Assembly: GCF_022458985.1 (NCBI RefSeq)
Contig: NC_061784.1
Span: 24,424,545 to 24,488,544, forward strand
DNA: 64,000 bases
DNA from: Mugil cephalus
Taxonomy: Eukaryota; Chordata; Actinopteri; Mugiliformes; Mugilidae
Direction of reading: 5' to 3'
Positions 43,661-54,923 of this stretch are shown here, one piece after another; position 1 is the stretch's first letter, and every line of letters starts with the position of its first letter. Below the pieces are notes generated by a model, which ran no database searches, was not told where the DNA came from, and saw only the letters and a list, made by a program, of their open reading frames with translations. Both the position numbers and the translations under genes were made by a program.

Positions 43661-44700
43661 GGACTGACTGGCTCACCTCCTACCTCACCAACAGACAACA
43701 GTTCGTCTCCCTCTCTGGCCACACCTCCTCCCTCTCTCCAGTCAAGCAGGGGGTCCCTCAAGGCTCAGTCCTCGGAACCCTCCTCTTCATCTGCTACCTC
43801 TTTCCCCTTGGTCACATCATCCACAAACTCAACCTGGACTTCCACTGTTACGCCGATGACACTCAGATCTACATCAGCACCAAATCCACCCAAAACCCTC
43901 CCTTCACCCACATCGAAACCTGCATCTCTACAATAAAATCATGGCTGAACCACAACTTCCTCAAGCTCAACAGTGATAAAACTGAGCTCCTCCTCATAGG
44001 CACCAAATCCACTCTCAACAATACTGGACCCATCTCACTCACCATCGACACCTCAATCGTCACTCCCTGCCCCGGTACGCAATCTCTGTGTTATCCTGGA
44101 CCCCACCCTTTCCTTTGATCCTCATATCCACTCCATCATCAAGACCTCCTACTTCCACCTCCGCCACATCACCAAAATCAAAAACTGCCTCTCTCCCCCG
44201 TTGGCGAATCCCTCATCCACGCCTTCATCTCCTCTCGCTTCGACTACTGTAACTCCCTCCTCACTGGCATCACTTCGCGTTCCCTCCACAGACTCCAACT
44301 GGTCCGAAACTCTGCTGCCCGCCTCCTTACCCATACCCGCCAACACATCACTTTCTCCACTCTCTCCACTCTCTCCACTGGCTCCCCATTAAACAGTGCA
44401 TCAATTTCAAGATACCCCCCCTTACCTGTCTGACCTTCTTATGCCCACCACCCCACCCGTGCCCTCTGATCGTCTTCCACTCTCTCACTGACAGCACCAA
44501 CATCCAAGCTCAAATCCTTCGGTGACAGAGCCTTTTCCCGAACAGCACCCCGACTCTGGAGCTCTCTTCCCCAACCTGTACGCGACTCACCCTCACTCCC
44601 CACATTCAAGTCCGTCTGAAAACATACCTCTTCTCCCAAGCCTACGACCTCCCCAATACTTTAACAGTGTCTGGTCCTTTTTGTTAGTACCTATCCCTAA
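43661..44700 (+). mobile_element. L2-like LINE, 5'-truncated
   Basis: Starts inside the reverse transcriptase. GVPQGSVLGTLLF is followed by FHCYADDTQIYIST (the catalytic YADD box, near 43845-43875) and SWLNHNFLKLNSDKTELLLI. The C-terminal region continues to about 44690 with frame changes. It belongs to the L2/CR1-like group by these motifs. It is absent from this position in copy 2 of the segmental duplication. Confidence 0.7.
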
Positions 44701-45034
44701 ATTAGACTAAATTAGAAATGTTAGTGCTTTAGATGACCAGTGCAATTCTTGTAAAATCAGACAATTCCTCATGATGGATTGAATATCACCAGTGAACCAG
44801 GGCAACAACATCTAAATACAAAACAACCTTCATCCATATGTATTTATTTTGTTTCAGTCTTCAGTTGCAGCAGTTTGATCATAACAAGGTGAACAAGAAA
44901 AAAATAGTCCCTCTTGTCGAAGAAACTATCCCCAGGACAGAAGAGCAATGGTTAAGATGAAGTCCACACTAATGCTAAACTTTCAACAATATTGTTGAAC
45001 GTTTTGATTAACCCCCTGGATGCTGCATAGTGTT

Positions 45035-45100
45035 TCATTGTGTAATGATCTAGGTTCTCCCAGAGGATGTGAAGCTCATAAAAAAGACTTCCAAGAGCTG
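45035..45100 (+). promoter_or_regulatory. Candidate compact OR promoter
   Basis: TGTAATGATC (homeodomain-type TAAT), TCCCAGAGGA at 45058-45067 (one mismatch from the Olf/EBF consensus TCCCNNGGGA), and CATAAAAAAG at 45077-45086 as a TATA-like element lie within 50 bp, about 250 bp before the ATG. They are conserved at 53690-53745 in the duplicate. Lhx2- and EBF-type sites are known parts of OR promoters; their use here is inference. Confidence 0.45.
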
Positions 45101-45328
45101 ATTGTGTCGAGGAGGCCTGAAGGAGAAGACCTGAAGGCTTCGACATTACCTTGTAGTTTTTACATCTGCTGTGTCTAATCTGCTGTTGAGAAGGTTGACA
45201 GAAACTTTGAATCTGGTGTGTGTTATCCTTTTATCTCTTTCTTCATGTGTGTGTTTTATGGTGTTAATGTAGATTGTTGCTGACGTTTTCCTTTCTCTCT
45301 GTTTTTTTTTTCTTTTTCTGCAGCTCAG

Positions 45329-46270
45329 ATGGAAAACTACACAAACAGCCTCACTCTGCAGATTGAGGGGCTGAGGGTCACCAAAACCAGCAAGTACCCC
45401 GTCTTCTTTGCCATCCTCTTCACTTACATCTTCATCATGATCACCAACATGGGTATTGTGGTTTTGATTTGGGCAGAGAAAACCCTCCACCAGCCAATGT
45501 ACCTTCTCTTTTGCAACCTGTCGGTAAATGATGTGATTGGAAATTCCTTAATGCTGCCCCGGCTGCTGGTGGATATCACCTTGCCTCCATCTGAGCGCCT
45601 CATCCACTACTATGAGTGCGTGGCCCAAGCTTTTACCGGACACATGTTTGGCACTAACGCCCACACCGTGCTCATGATCATGGCCTTCGACCGATACGTG
45701 GCCATCTGCAATCCTCTGCGGTATGCCACCATCATGACGGACAAGATGGTGTTGAAACTAACGGTGTCTGCGTGGGGGTCGGCCTTGGTCTTGGTTGGGA
45801 TTCTGCTCGGTCTGACCATACGCCTGACTCGATGCCGCTCTCTGATCTCTAATCCGTTCTGTGACAACGCCTCTCTGTTCAAACTTTCCTGTGAGAGCGT
45901 GGTCATCAACAACATCTATGGCCTAACCTACACCGTGGTGCTGCTCTCGTCCTCAACCGGCAGCGTAATTCTCACCTACTCTAAAATCACTGCAGCCTGC
46001 CTGATCAGCAAGAGCAAGTCTTTGAACAGTAAAGCCCTGAAGACCTGCAGCACTCACCTCTGTCTATATTTGATCATGCTGATCAGTGGCCTGATCCCTA
46101 TCATCCTGCACCGTTACCCCGAGTACACGGAGTCCAGAAAGATCTCAGCCATCCTCTTTAATGTCGTCCCTGGAAGCCTCAATCCGGTCATCTACGGACT
46201 GCAGTCTCAGGAAATCAGCAAGTGTTTGTCCAACATATTCAGACGTAAGAAAGTCAAACCGGCATTTTAA
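45329..46270 (+). CDS. Odorant receptor, single coding exon (duplicate pair member)
   Basis: 313 residues, starting MENYTNSLTLQIEGLRVTKT. It has N-Y-T and N-S-L near the N-terminus, AEKTLHQPMYLLFCNLSVND, the TM3 cysteine in YYECVAQAF, MAFDRYVAICNPLRYATIMT, ECL2 cysteines with N-A-S, KALKTCSTHLCLYLIMLISG and PGSLNPVIYGLQSQEISK. It is a sister clade to the 9-42 kb receptors. Five residue differences separate it from the 53982 gene. The ATG follows the acceptor tttctgcag|ctcag by five bases; a 5'UTR intron is likely. Predicted odorant GPCR. Confidence 0.94.
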   Translation: MENYTNSLTLQIEGLRVTKTSKYPVFFAILFTYIFIMITNMGIVVLIWAEKTLHQPMYLLFCNLSVNDVIGNSLMLPRLLVDITLPPSERLIHYYECVAQAFTGHMFGTNAHTVLMIMAFDRYVAICNPLRYATIMTDKMVLKLTVSAWGSALVLVGILLGLTIRLTRCRSLISNPFCDNASLFKLSCESVVINNIYGLTYTVVLLSSSTGSVILTYSKITAACLISKSKSLNSKALKTCSTHLCLYLIMLISGLIPIILHRYPEYTESRKISAILFNVVPGSLNPVIYGLQSQEISKCLSNIFRRKKVKPAF

Positions 46271-47194
46271 CCCCATCGCTCTGTTGATTTAATTGCATTG
46301 CATGCCGAAATATATATTTTTTTACTTGATCTTCCCGAGACTGAAATGAATCTGAACTTGTTGGAAATATGACAAATAGATGGGATTTCACTTCTGATGC
46401 ATCGTCAATGTTTTAATGGTGTGGGATTCTGGATAAATTTGTCTGTGAAGGTCTCACATTGACACTTGCAGACTCAGTTTATGAACATCTTGATAATGTT
46501 AAACTCACAACAGGATCTTAAAATCCATTTCCAGAATGAACGGTAGTGTGCAAACGTTTTAGTTCTTTAGATTCTACATGTGATTGTCCCAAATGTGTTT
46601 GTGCACCAGAACAATGAGCTGGAATCTAATTATGTTGTTAAAGAGGTTAAAAAGTTAATTTATTGAAAAGTGTTGTCTTTAGGCCATCTGTGAAAGATCT
46701 TTAAATGCATTTCTCAGATTTCTTTTCTTGTGTTGTAAACTCTTTGTATAGAACACAAGCCCTGATTGCAGATGTTACCTTTTGTGCATGTTGTTCTTTT
46801 TTTCCTGTTTTTTATCGTGGTAAAGTTGCACCAACTGAGGTTCTTGAGTTGGATCAATTTTATTCAGAAATCGTGTTTAAAAGTGACAAAACATGAGAAA
46901 CCTGCTGCACACTGCTCAGTCTGAATGTGATGATCAAGAATAAAAATTATAAATCAGTTGTCTTGTCTTTCATGTTTTAATTAATTGTGAATGTTTCAAG
47001 CTATCCAGCATTTAGTAAATGCTAAGGTGCCAAGTGGCCAGTCAATCACTGTGTTCCTGCAGATGTCTCAACACCCCAGTAATTAAATCATTAGACAGTT
47101 TGACCCTGTAATTGTTAATTATCTAAAATGTTTTATATTGAATCATGTTTTATATTGAAAACGAGAGGTTTGAAGACATTTTAATAGTGTTATT
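46271..47194. other. 3' flank of the OR, part of the segmental duplication
   Basis: No gene. An AATAAA-type signal (gaataaaaat) lies near 46940, about 670 bp after the stop, and is conserved in the duplicate. A 62-codon open frame at 46705-46896 also occurs in the duplicate only because the DNA is copied. Confidence 0.5.
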
Positions 47195-47460
47195 CTTTGT
47201 TGTGTCCCTTGGGCAAGACACTTAATGCACCTTGCTCCCAGTATGAACGAAACTTGTGTATGATTGCAAGTGAGTGATGTTGGTCGGAGAGAGCGTAGGC
47301 GTGGATTGGCTGTCATGTTTGTCTGCCCCACAGTAGCTGTGACTGAGGTAGTTCACTACCACCAGGATGAGACTGTGTGAGCAAACGAATAATACAATTA
47401 ATTGTAAATCACGCTGAGTGTCTATGATAATATGCTGTGTGAAACCAATGCATTATTATG
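47195..47460 (+). mobile_element. SINE, 5'-truncated
   Basis: Shares cccttgggcaagacacttaa, cttgctcccagt, gtgagcaaacgaataat and the 3' end with 42345-42668 but lacks the tRNA-like head. It abuts the right end of segmental-duplication copy 1. Confidence 0.65.
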
Positions 47461-48035
47461 GCCACTGAACAAACAAGAGGTATTAAATAAAGATAAGATC
47501 AAGGATCATCCAATCTACAAAAAGGCAAAAGACTCAACATGGCATTGATCTTGGAGACAAAAACCATGAAGATGGGAACATGGTAACGAAAGCATGACTT
47601 GAGGCCAAAAATGATGCAACAGGGAACAAAGGGAAAGGCAGGGCTAAAATTCAAAAATGTAAGCATAGGGTGCGAAGGGTGCAAGGACAGAGGGGCAGAA
47701 AACAAACACAGACATGGCGGGCTGCTCCAGAGGGCGAGACGTGGGTGGAAACATAGGCCAGAGCAGGCTCGGAGGCCGAGATGTGGGCCGGAGCAGGCTC
47801 GGGGGCGGGGACAGAGCAAGAGCAGTTCTGGTGCAGAACAGGTCACTGGGGGTTAGCTGAAGCAAAGCAAATATGTGGTCGGCACTCGGTAGGTGACTGC
47901 CAACAAAAAGTGTCTGGAACTCAGGCCTGAGCCAGGGTTTGTATTCCAGCATAAGTTCATGGTAATACAAGCAACTCACCATTTTTCTGCAGCTTCATCA
48001 AACAAGGTAATGTCTGCTGGGTCCATACAGGTCGC
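47461..48035. other. GC-rich non-coding stretch with internal repeats
   Basis: 47470-47590 resembles 48080-48245. 47690-47850 is unusually G-rich with repeated gccggagcaggctcgg-type words. It is likely retroelement-derived. No gene recognised. Confidence 0.35.
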
Positions 48036-48375
48036 TGTCAGGTGGACAGGACCCAAAACAGGACAAAGGAGATGAGGCTGGTGAACAAACAAAAGGTATT
48101 ATTTAAAGGGACAAAAAGCGTTGCAGACAAGGCAGGATCATCCCAACTACAAAAAGGCAAAATAATCAAGAACATGGCATGGATCTTGGAGACAAAAACG
48201 GGACATAAGACAAGGGGACAAAAAACATGAAGACGGTAACATGGCTGAAATTAATGAGAACAGTCACACAAGGAGAAACCAATGAGCAATCAAGGAAAAC
48301 ACGGGTAGAAACACCAAAAAGGAGATCAAGAAACGTAACAAATTAAAACAGGAAACTCAAAACATAGAACAAAGA
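48036..48375 (-). mobile_element. LTR-like fossil, antisense (tentative)
   Basis: Begins tgtcaggtggacaggaccca. In reverse sense this gives a terminus like that of the LTRs at 37759 and 51844 (gggtcctg...ctgaca). It is a different family, and its other end is not defined. Confidence 0.3.
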
Positions 48376-50479
48376 GACATAATCATGTCTCTTCTTCTCT
48401 ACTGAAAGCTTTCACATCATTTCTGTTCTAACTGAGGGCCTATGAATAATTCTTAAATAACATAAATAATCTTCAGGATATTAAAGCATTACATTTATAT
48501 AAAGCTTCTACAGTATGGCAAACAATGAAACATGTTTCTTCCTGTCTGCTGTAAGCTCTTGCCTCTTCCTGCACATCTGATTTGAGGTGAGTGGTTCAAA
48601 CAACAGGTTTTCTTTGTTTTTGAGCAAATATGGTAATATAGTAAACGTCATTTTCATTTTGCAGATGTTTCGTTCAGCTCCTGTGTTTGTGACGTCGGCT
48701 TGAATACTCAAAGACCTCCTTGCTTCATCACTTGACTTTTAAACAATTAACTTAAACTAACAAAGAAATGGAAAACTTCAACTGAAGTCTATGTCAGAAA
48801 GAAGTTTGAAAATAATAAAGAAATCAATGTAGGAAAAAGTGATGCAAAGTAACGAGTCAGTGTCATTGAAATTAAAAGAAACATGAATGGGGGACCTATA
48901 GCAGAGCCCTGAGGGACTCCACAATTAAACAAGCAGTTACAGATTCATCAAAATAGACAGTGTCAAAAACCAAGACATATTAACCTCTGACTTCGGTCAG
49001 CCCTAAATAATAATATACAATGAAGCTTCTTTACTTCCTTTATGGAGATTTAGTTGATGAAATAAACATCATGTCTTACTGAATAAGAAAGGCAATGAGC
49101 ATCAAACAATCAGACTCACAGAAGGGTGAGTTACACTATGTCCTCATCATCCTGGGAGGAAAAAAAAAATGAGTAACAAAGAATATTTACGTCATGTGTG
49201 GGATAAATATGTGAAAGACTGAATTTAGAATCTGATCTTCTCTTTCAGATAAACATACACAAACAGATGTGTTAAAGAGATAACATACTTTTCCACAAAA
49301 CAAACCACATATTTTTATGCACAATGCCGACATGTTTTTTATCATTCAGGATAGTTTAAGAGTTACTTAGCTGCATGCAAGGACAAACAATCTTCCTACA
49401 TTAACATCGCACAACATGGCAGATCGTGAGGATCGCGAGAAGCTACTACCAGACAAGGTAACGGAATGACTAGTGGCTAACCTTGTTCTCCATGCTCTGC
49501 CAGGAGCTATCAAAGACTCTTGCAATGAGCTAGGCAAAGGACATAAAACAATCACTCACCTTAGAGATGACATCCGCAAACTCTCCGAGGAGCTTGGATC
49601 CAAAACTGAACTGCTGGACTCTTGCCTGAATGTGGCACACAAACAATCCCTCCACATCGCCTCACTTAAAGCAGCTCTCCACGACACAGTACCATGGGAG
49701 CCCGGCAACCCACACCCCTCATCCAGCTCCACTCCCAACAAACAGCCACTTTGGTCCAAAGTTCTGGTCCATGGCAAGAAAAGGGTCTGTGGCTGCAGTT
49801 TCTCTCTGGTTTACCTCACCTTTTCCAACAACTGCTTCGAGGCCCTGTCATATCCTGACAAACTCTAGACAGAAGCAGACCACTGCTGGCGGCGTCGCTG
49901 TATCTCATCCAGTCACCCAACGGAGGCCCCGGTCCTCTGTTCCCCTCAGCAGACAAAGCCTCCGTGAACTCCCAAACTGCGAATCCAGTGACTTCCACTC
50001 CAGGATCCACCAGTAGCCTGGCACCACTTGAAACGGTAAGATTTGCTGGCGTATCAAGGCACTCGGGCGCAGCCAGGAGATGGCAGGGGAGTCTCTCCTC
50101 TCTCTACTTGCGGCACCTGGAGACGCCCCCGTGAAGGTCCTAACCCTCACGCTGCAACGTGGACATCATCTGCAACCACATCCACAGCTACCACTAGTGA
50201 CTGGTTCCTCCAGTGCTCCAGTCCCGGATCCAGTAGAACTTCCCATCAGCTGCCAGTCTCCAGGGTCACCATCCTCACCAGGAACAACTCTCCAATGCTA
50301 CCAGACTGCCGCAGACATCATGGATAAAATCCCCTCACTTCTACAGCCCAATGATTTCACATCCCTCAAAGAAGCGCTACTTTCTGACTTCACATTCTCA
50401 TCACAACCTCATCTCAATGGTCGAGGCAGTGGCCTGGAAATAATGTTCCGCAACACCTGGAATGTTTCCCCATCACTGT

Positions 50480-50536
50480 AATCTGCAGAGCATCTGAATG
50501 GGGACTTCCAGTCCCCATTCAGATGCTCTGCAGATT
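50480..50536. repeat. Perfect 27-bp palindrome with a 3-bp loop
   Basis: The left arm at 50480-50506 (aatctgcagagcatctgaat...) and the right arm at 50510-50536 are exact reverse complements around tcc. It lies inside the LINE, between the ORF1-like region and the readable endonuclease part. Confidence 0.95.
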
Positions 50537-51843
50537 TAATAAACGGCTCATACCCCCTTATCATTGCCATAGTTTATCGCCCTCCCTAACCTAACAGTGA
50601 CTTTATTCCAGAAGTAAGTTGTCACCTATGCAATTTCTCTGCCAACATTATTTTACTTGGAGATTTCAACATACACATGGACAATGCCTCCAGCTCTCAC
50701 AATCGACTTCTCCTCCTGTCTGGACAGCTTTGCTATCCGACAACTTATCGACTTTCCCCCTCACTGTAAAGGTCACACGCTGGACCTCATCTGCTGTTCT
50801 GGTGTTACCCCCTCCAATATTTCCTCTTCACTCTTCCCTCTTTCAAACCACATCCCCATATTTTTAAAACTTTCATTCCCCCACTCAAAAACCAATACAC
50901 CCCACCAGATCTCCTTCTGCAACGTCAAGAACATAAATGTTGATGCTCTCTCACTTGCCATCGACTGCCTCCTCCTAACAGCCCCATACTGCTCACCCGA
51001 TGATCTGGTCAACCACTACAACTCCAATCTACACAGTCTCCTCATGACTTTGCCCCGCTGAAAACCCGCTCTGTTTCCTTGACTCACTCTGCCCCCTCTG
51101 CCCCCTGGTTCACCCCTGCCCTCCACACTCTTAAAGCCAAAGGACGCCAACTAGAATGCCTCTTTAAGAAAACTCATTTCACAGTTCACAAAGATCTCTA
51201 TGAAAGCCACATCCTACAGTACAAAGAAGCTCTTTCCTCAGCCAAAACCTCATACTACACTAAGCTCATATCATCTGACACTGGAAACTCAAGGTCCCTG
51301 TTCCCCCTGGTCCAAAAACTCACACATCCTCCAGACCCTTTAGCCTCTCTCCCCCTCTCCGACTCCCTCTGCAATTCACTTTTGTCATTCTTCACAGAGA
51401 AAATCTCAAAAATCCACCAACAACTCTCCCTCACTGCCCCCTCAACTTTAACTCACCTGTTCTCTCCTGTAGCTGGTTCCGCCCTTTGACTTCCTTCACA
51501 CTCCCTACCATACAGAAGTCACTGCCCTTATCCTGAAATCAAAGCCCTCCAACTGCCACCTGGATCCCCTTCCCACATCCCTAGTTAAAGCCTGTCTCCC
51601 TGCCCTAGCACCAGTAATAACCGCTATCCTCCACTCCTCGCTCTCCTCCGGCATACTTCCCTAATTGCTCAAAACAGTTGCCATAACCCCTATTCTCAAA
51701 AAACCTGGCTCAGATTCCAATGATTTCAACAACCTCAAATCTCCCCTTCTTATCCAAAATCACAGAAAAAACAATCGTCTCTCAGCTGCACTCCAACTTA
51801 TCCCAGAATAAACTCTACGAAGAATTTCAGCCTGGTTTCCGCC

Positions 51844-52410
51844 TGTCACACCGTGGTGAGGGTGTCTTGTCTTGGGTTTGTTTTGTCCTGTCATTTCCTG
51901 TTTTATTTTGAAAAGTAATTCTCCTCTCGTTTCAGGTCACTTGCCCTTCCTCATGTGTCTCAGTCTGATTGCCCTAAGTGTTTCCACCTGTCCCCTACTT
52001 CCCTCCATGTGTTTAAGTAGTCTGTGTTCCCCTTGTCTTGTGCCAGAGTGTTATCGTCCTCGACTTGCACCCGAGCCTTGTTTCATGTCTACACCCATTG
52101 AAGTTGCCAAGTAAGCCAGTTATTCCTCTCGAAGAGAGAATTTTTCTTTGTTAATTCTTTCCTTAGTTTAGATCCTTAGTCCTGAGGTTTTCCTCCATTC
52201 GGAGTGTTTTTGTGTTTTTTCGATTTGTTTCTTTGATTTGAGTTTTCCTCCTCCTGGAGAGTTTTTCGTTCTCAGTAGTCAGAGTAGCGTCTAGGTTTTT
52301 TGTAGCCATTTGTTGGTCTCTCTGTGTGGGATCTCCGGAGAATCCAATAAAAGCCTTTTGTCATTCGATATCTCTGCATTCTGAGTCCTGTTTCGAGTCA
52401 CGGCCTGACA
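51844..52410 (+). mobile_element. Solo LTR-like fossil inserted in the LINE
   Basis: 567 bp, from tgtcacaccgtggtgagggt to gtcacggcctgaca, of the same family as 37759-38340. It is flanked by the 5-bp direct repeat ccgcc. aataaaa lies about 65 bp from its end. It inserted into the reverse-transcriptase part of the LINE and is therefore younger than the LINE. No internal coding region. Confidence 0.72.
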
Positions 52411-53056
52411 CCGCCCCCGCCACAGCACAGAAACAGCTCTACTTAAAATTACCAACGACCTCCTAACTGCTACTGATTCCAGTTTCCTGTCCATCCTCAT
52501 CCTCCTCGACCTAACCGCAGCCTTCGATACAATTTCCCACTCAATTCTCATCAACAGACTCTCCGCCATTGGCATCACTGACACATCTCTCCTCTGGCAC
52601 AAGTCATACCTCTCAAGACGCATCCACTACATCAAGGTCAACTCCCACTGCTCCTAACTCTTCCCCGTCACATCCGGCATTCTCCAAGGCTCTGTCCTAG
52701 GAGCCCACCTTTTCCTTATTTACATCCTTTCCCTTGGCCACATCCTCAGAAAATACAACATAAGCTTTCACTGCTATACACGTACAACCCAACTCTCCTA
52801 CTTCTTCCTTCAAATCCCATCTCACTCCGTCCAACCCACCTTCCTCTTTACATCCTTTCTTCAACACTCGAAAAACCAAAAAATCCTCCTGGTTGGCACA
52901 AAATCTACCCTTTCCAAATCCCACAGCTTCTCACTAACCCTCAGCAACTCCACAATTTCACTTTTGTATTTCACCTTCATTTTATGTCGTTTTAAAGTGA
53001 CCTTGAGGTTCCGAAAGGCACTTATAAATAAAATGTAGTATTATTATTATTTAAAA

Positions 53057-53689
53057 AAAAAAAAACAATAACAATAACTCCAATCATTTCACACAAATGG
53101 ACGTAATGGACAATGGACATGAAAAGAAATGTTGAAATATTGATAACATCATTGCAGGAGGACAAAGAACTGTGGACTTTAAGAAATTCAACTGAAATAA
53201 TGAATAAGTCAGAAAATATGAAATGGAAAAAATGCTGATGTGAAAGAAACAAGTCAGTAAAAAGAAACAAGAATGGAGCCTTGTTGGACACCACAATTAA
53301 CCTAAGCCAGTTGTTAACAGCCATGTTGGTGCCATGCTGCACACAGACATTTTTTCAAGTATTTACTTTTGGAGAAGGACTAAATTAGAAATGTTAGTGC
53401 TTTAGATGACCAGTGCAATTCTTGTTAAATCAGACAATTCCTCATGATGGACTGAATATCACCAGTGAACCAGTGCAACAACATCCAAATACAAAACAAC
53501 CTGCATTCATATGTTTTTATTTTGTTTCAGTCTTCAGCTGCAGCAGTTTGATCATAAAATAGTCCCTCTTGTCGAAGAAACTAACCCCAGGACAGAAGAG
53601 CAATAGTTAAGAGGAATCCACATTACTGCTAAACTTTCAATAATATTGTTGAACATTTTGATTAACCCCATGGATGCTGCATAGTGTTT
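53057..53689. other. Intergenic flank retained only in duplication copy 2
   Basis: 53065-53370 has no counterpart in copy 1, which probably lost it. From 53371 it aligns with 44705 onwards. No gene seen. Confidence 0.45.
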
Positions 53690-53745
53690 CGTTGTGTAAT
53701 GATCTAGGTTCTCCCAGAGGATGTGAAGCTCATAAAACAGACTTC
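53690..53745 (+). promoter_or_regulatory. Candidate compact OR promoter (duplicate)
   Basis: Same arrangement as 45035-45100: TGTAATGATC, TCCCAGAGGA at 53712-53721, then CATAAAACAG. The TATA-like element has one base changed. About 250 bp before the ATG. Confidence 0.45.
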
Positions 53746-53981
53746 CAAGAGCTGATTGTGTCAAGGAGGCCTGAAGGAGAAGACCTGAAGGCTTCGACAT
53801 TACCTTTTACATTTTACATCTGCTTTGTCTAACCTGCTGTTGAGAAGGTTGACAGAAACTTTGAATCTGGTGTGTGTTATCCTTTTATCTCTTTCTTCAT
53901 GTTTGTGTTTTATGGTGTTAATGTAGATTGTTGCTGACGTTTTCCTTTCTCTCTGTTTTTTTTTCTTTTTCTGCAGCTCAG

Positions 53982-54923
53982 ATGGAAAACTACACAAACA
54001 GCCTCACTCTGCAGATTGAGGGGCTGAGGGTCACCAAAACCAGCAAGTACCCCGTCTTCTTTGCCATCCTCTTCACTTACATCTTCATCATGATCACCAA
54101 CATGGGTATTGTGGTTTTGATTTTGGCAGAGAAAACCCTCCACCAGCCAATGTACCTTCTCTTTTGCAACCTGTCGGTAAATGATGTGATTGGAAATTCC
54201 TTAATGCTGCCCCGGCTGCTGGTGGATATCACCTTGCCTCCGTCTGAGCGCCTCATTCATTACTACGAGTGCGTGGCCCAAGCTTTTACCGGACACATGT
54301 TTGGCACTAACGCCCACACCGTGCTCATGATCATGGCCTTCGACCGATACGTGGCCATCTGCAATCCTCTGCGGTATACCACCATCATGACGGACAAGAT
54401 GGTGTTGAAACTAACGGTGTCTGCGTGGGGGTCGGCCTTGGTCTTGGTTGGGATTCTGCTCGGTCTGACCATACGCCTGACTCGATGCCGCTCTCTGATC
54501 TCTAATACTTTCTGTGACAACGCCTCTCTGTTCAAACTTTCCTGTGAGAGCGTGGTCATCAACAACATCTATGGCCTAACCTACACCGTGGTGCTGCTCT
54601 CATCCTCAACCGGCAGTGTAATTCTCACCTACTCTAAAATCACTGCAGCCTGCCTGATCAGCAAGAGCAAGTCTTTGAACAGTAAAGCCCTGAAGACCTG
54701 CAGCACTCACCTCTGTCTATATTTGATCATGCTGATCAGTGGCCTGATCCCTATCATCCTGCACCGTTACCCCGAGTACACGGAGTCCAGAAAGATCTCA
54801 GCCATCCTCTTTAATGTCGTCCCTGGAAGCCTCAATCCGGTCATCTACGGACTGCAGTCTCAGGAAATCAGCAAGTGTTTGTCCAACATGTTCAGACGTA
54901 AGAAAGTCAAACCGACATTTTAA
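53982..54923 (+). CDS. Odorant receptor, single coding exon (duplicate pair member)
   Basis: 313 residues, starting MENYTNSLTLQIEGLRVTKT, differing from the 45329 gene at five residues: Trp to Leu in TM1 (VVLILAEKT), RYTTIM for RYATIM, SNTFCDN for SNPFCDN, NMFRRKK for NIFRRKK, and a final PTF for PAF. All family landmarks are intact (LHQPMY, TM3 Cys, MAFDRYVAIC, KALKTCSTHL, PGSLNPVIYG). The frame is open 18 codons upstream, but that reads through the polypyrimidine tract and the ctgcag acceptor, so the ATG at 53982 is used. Predicted odorant GPCR with probably very similar ligand range to its twin. Confidence 0.94.
   Translation: MENYTNSLTLQIEGLRVTKTSKYPVFFAILFTYIFIMITNMGIVVLILAEKTLHQPMYLLFCNLSVNDVIGNSLMLPRLLVDITLPPSERLIHYYECVAQAFTGHMFGTNAHTVLMIMAFDRYVAICNPLRYTTIMTDKMVLKLTVSAWGSALVLVGILLGLTIRLTRCRSLISNTFCDNASLFKLSCESVVINNIYGLTYTVVLLSSSTGSVILTYSKITAACLISKSKSLNSKALKTCSTHLCLYLIMLISGLIPIILHRYPEYTESRKISAILFNVVPGSLNPVIYGLQSQEISKCLSNMFRRKKVKPTF

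Larger units (their letters stand above)
42842..47182. repeat. Segmental duplication, copy 1 (with OR 45329)
   Basis: Matches 48421-55890 in order: the 42842-43660 flank, then the region from 44705 through the OR and its 3' flank to about 47182. The two copies differ mainly by the LINE insertions between the matching blocks (1.0 kb here, about 3.7 kb there). Confidence 0.8.
49390..53056 (+). mobile_element. L2-like LINE, nearly full length, degenerate
   Basis: It opens with a MADREDREKLLPDKV reading at 49416, the likely ORF1 with a charged, coiled-coil-like segment (DIRKLSEELGSKTELLDSC). Endonuclease traces follow (AIVYRPP near 50570, ILLGDFNIHMDNASS near 50655-50695, GHTLDLIC near 50773), then reverse-transcriptase pieces to about 52960. 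The 3' end has cgaaaggcacttataaataa and an (ATT)n/poly-A tail at 53035-53064, typical of L2-like LINEs. It contains stops, frame changes, an LTR insertion (51844-52410) and a perfect palindrome (50480-50536). Confidence 0.75.

Noticed and set aside
46705-46896. Conserved 63-codon frame present after both ORs of the duplicated pair (also 55359-55550)
   Set aside because: It is conserved only because the flank is a young duplication. No domain, and it sits in the likely 3'UTR.
53928-53981. Signal-peptide-like N-terminal extension for the OR at 53982
   Set aside because: It is the translated polypyrimidine tract and splice acceptor. The twin at 45329 has no such extension.
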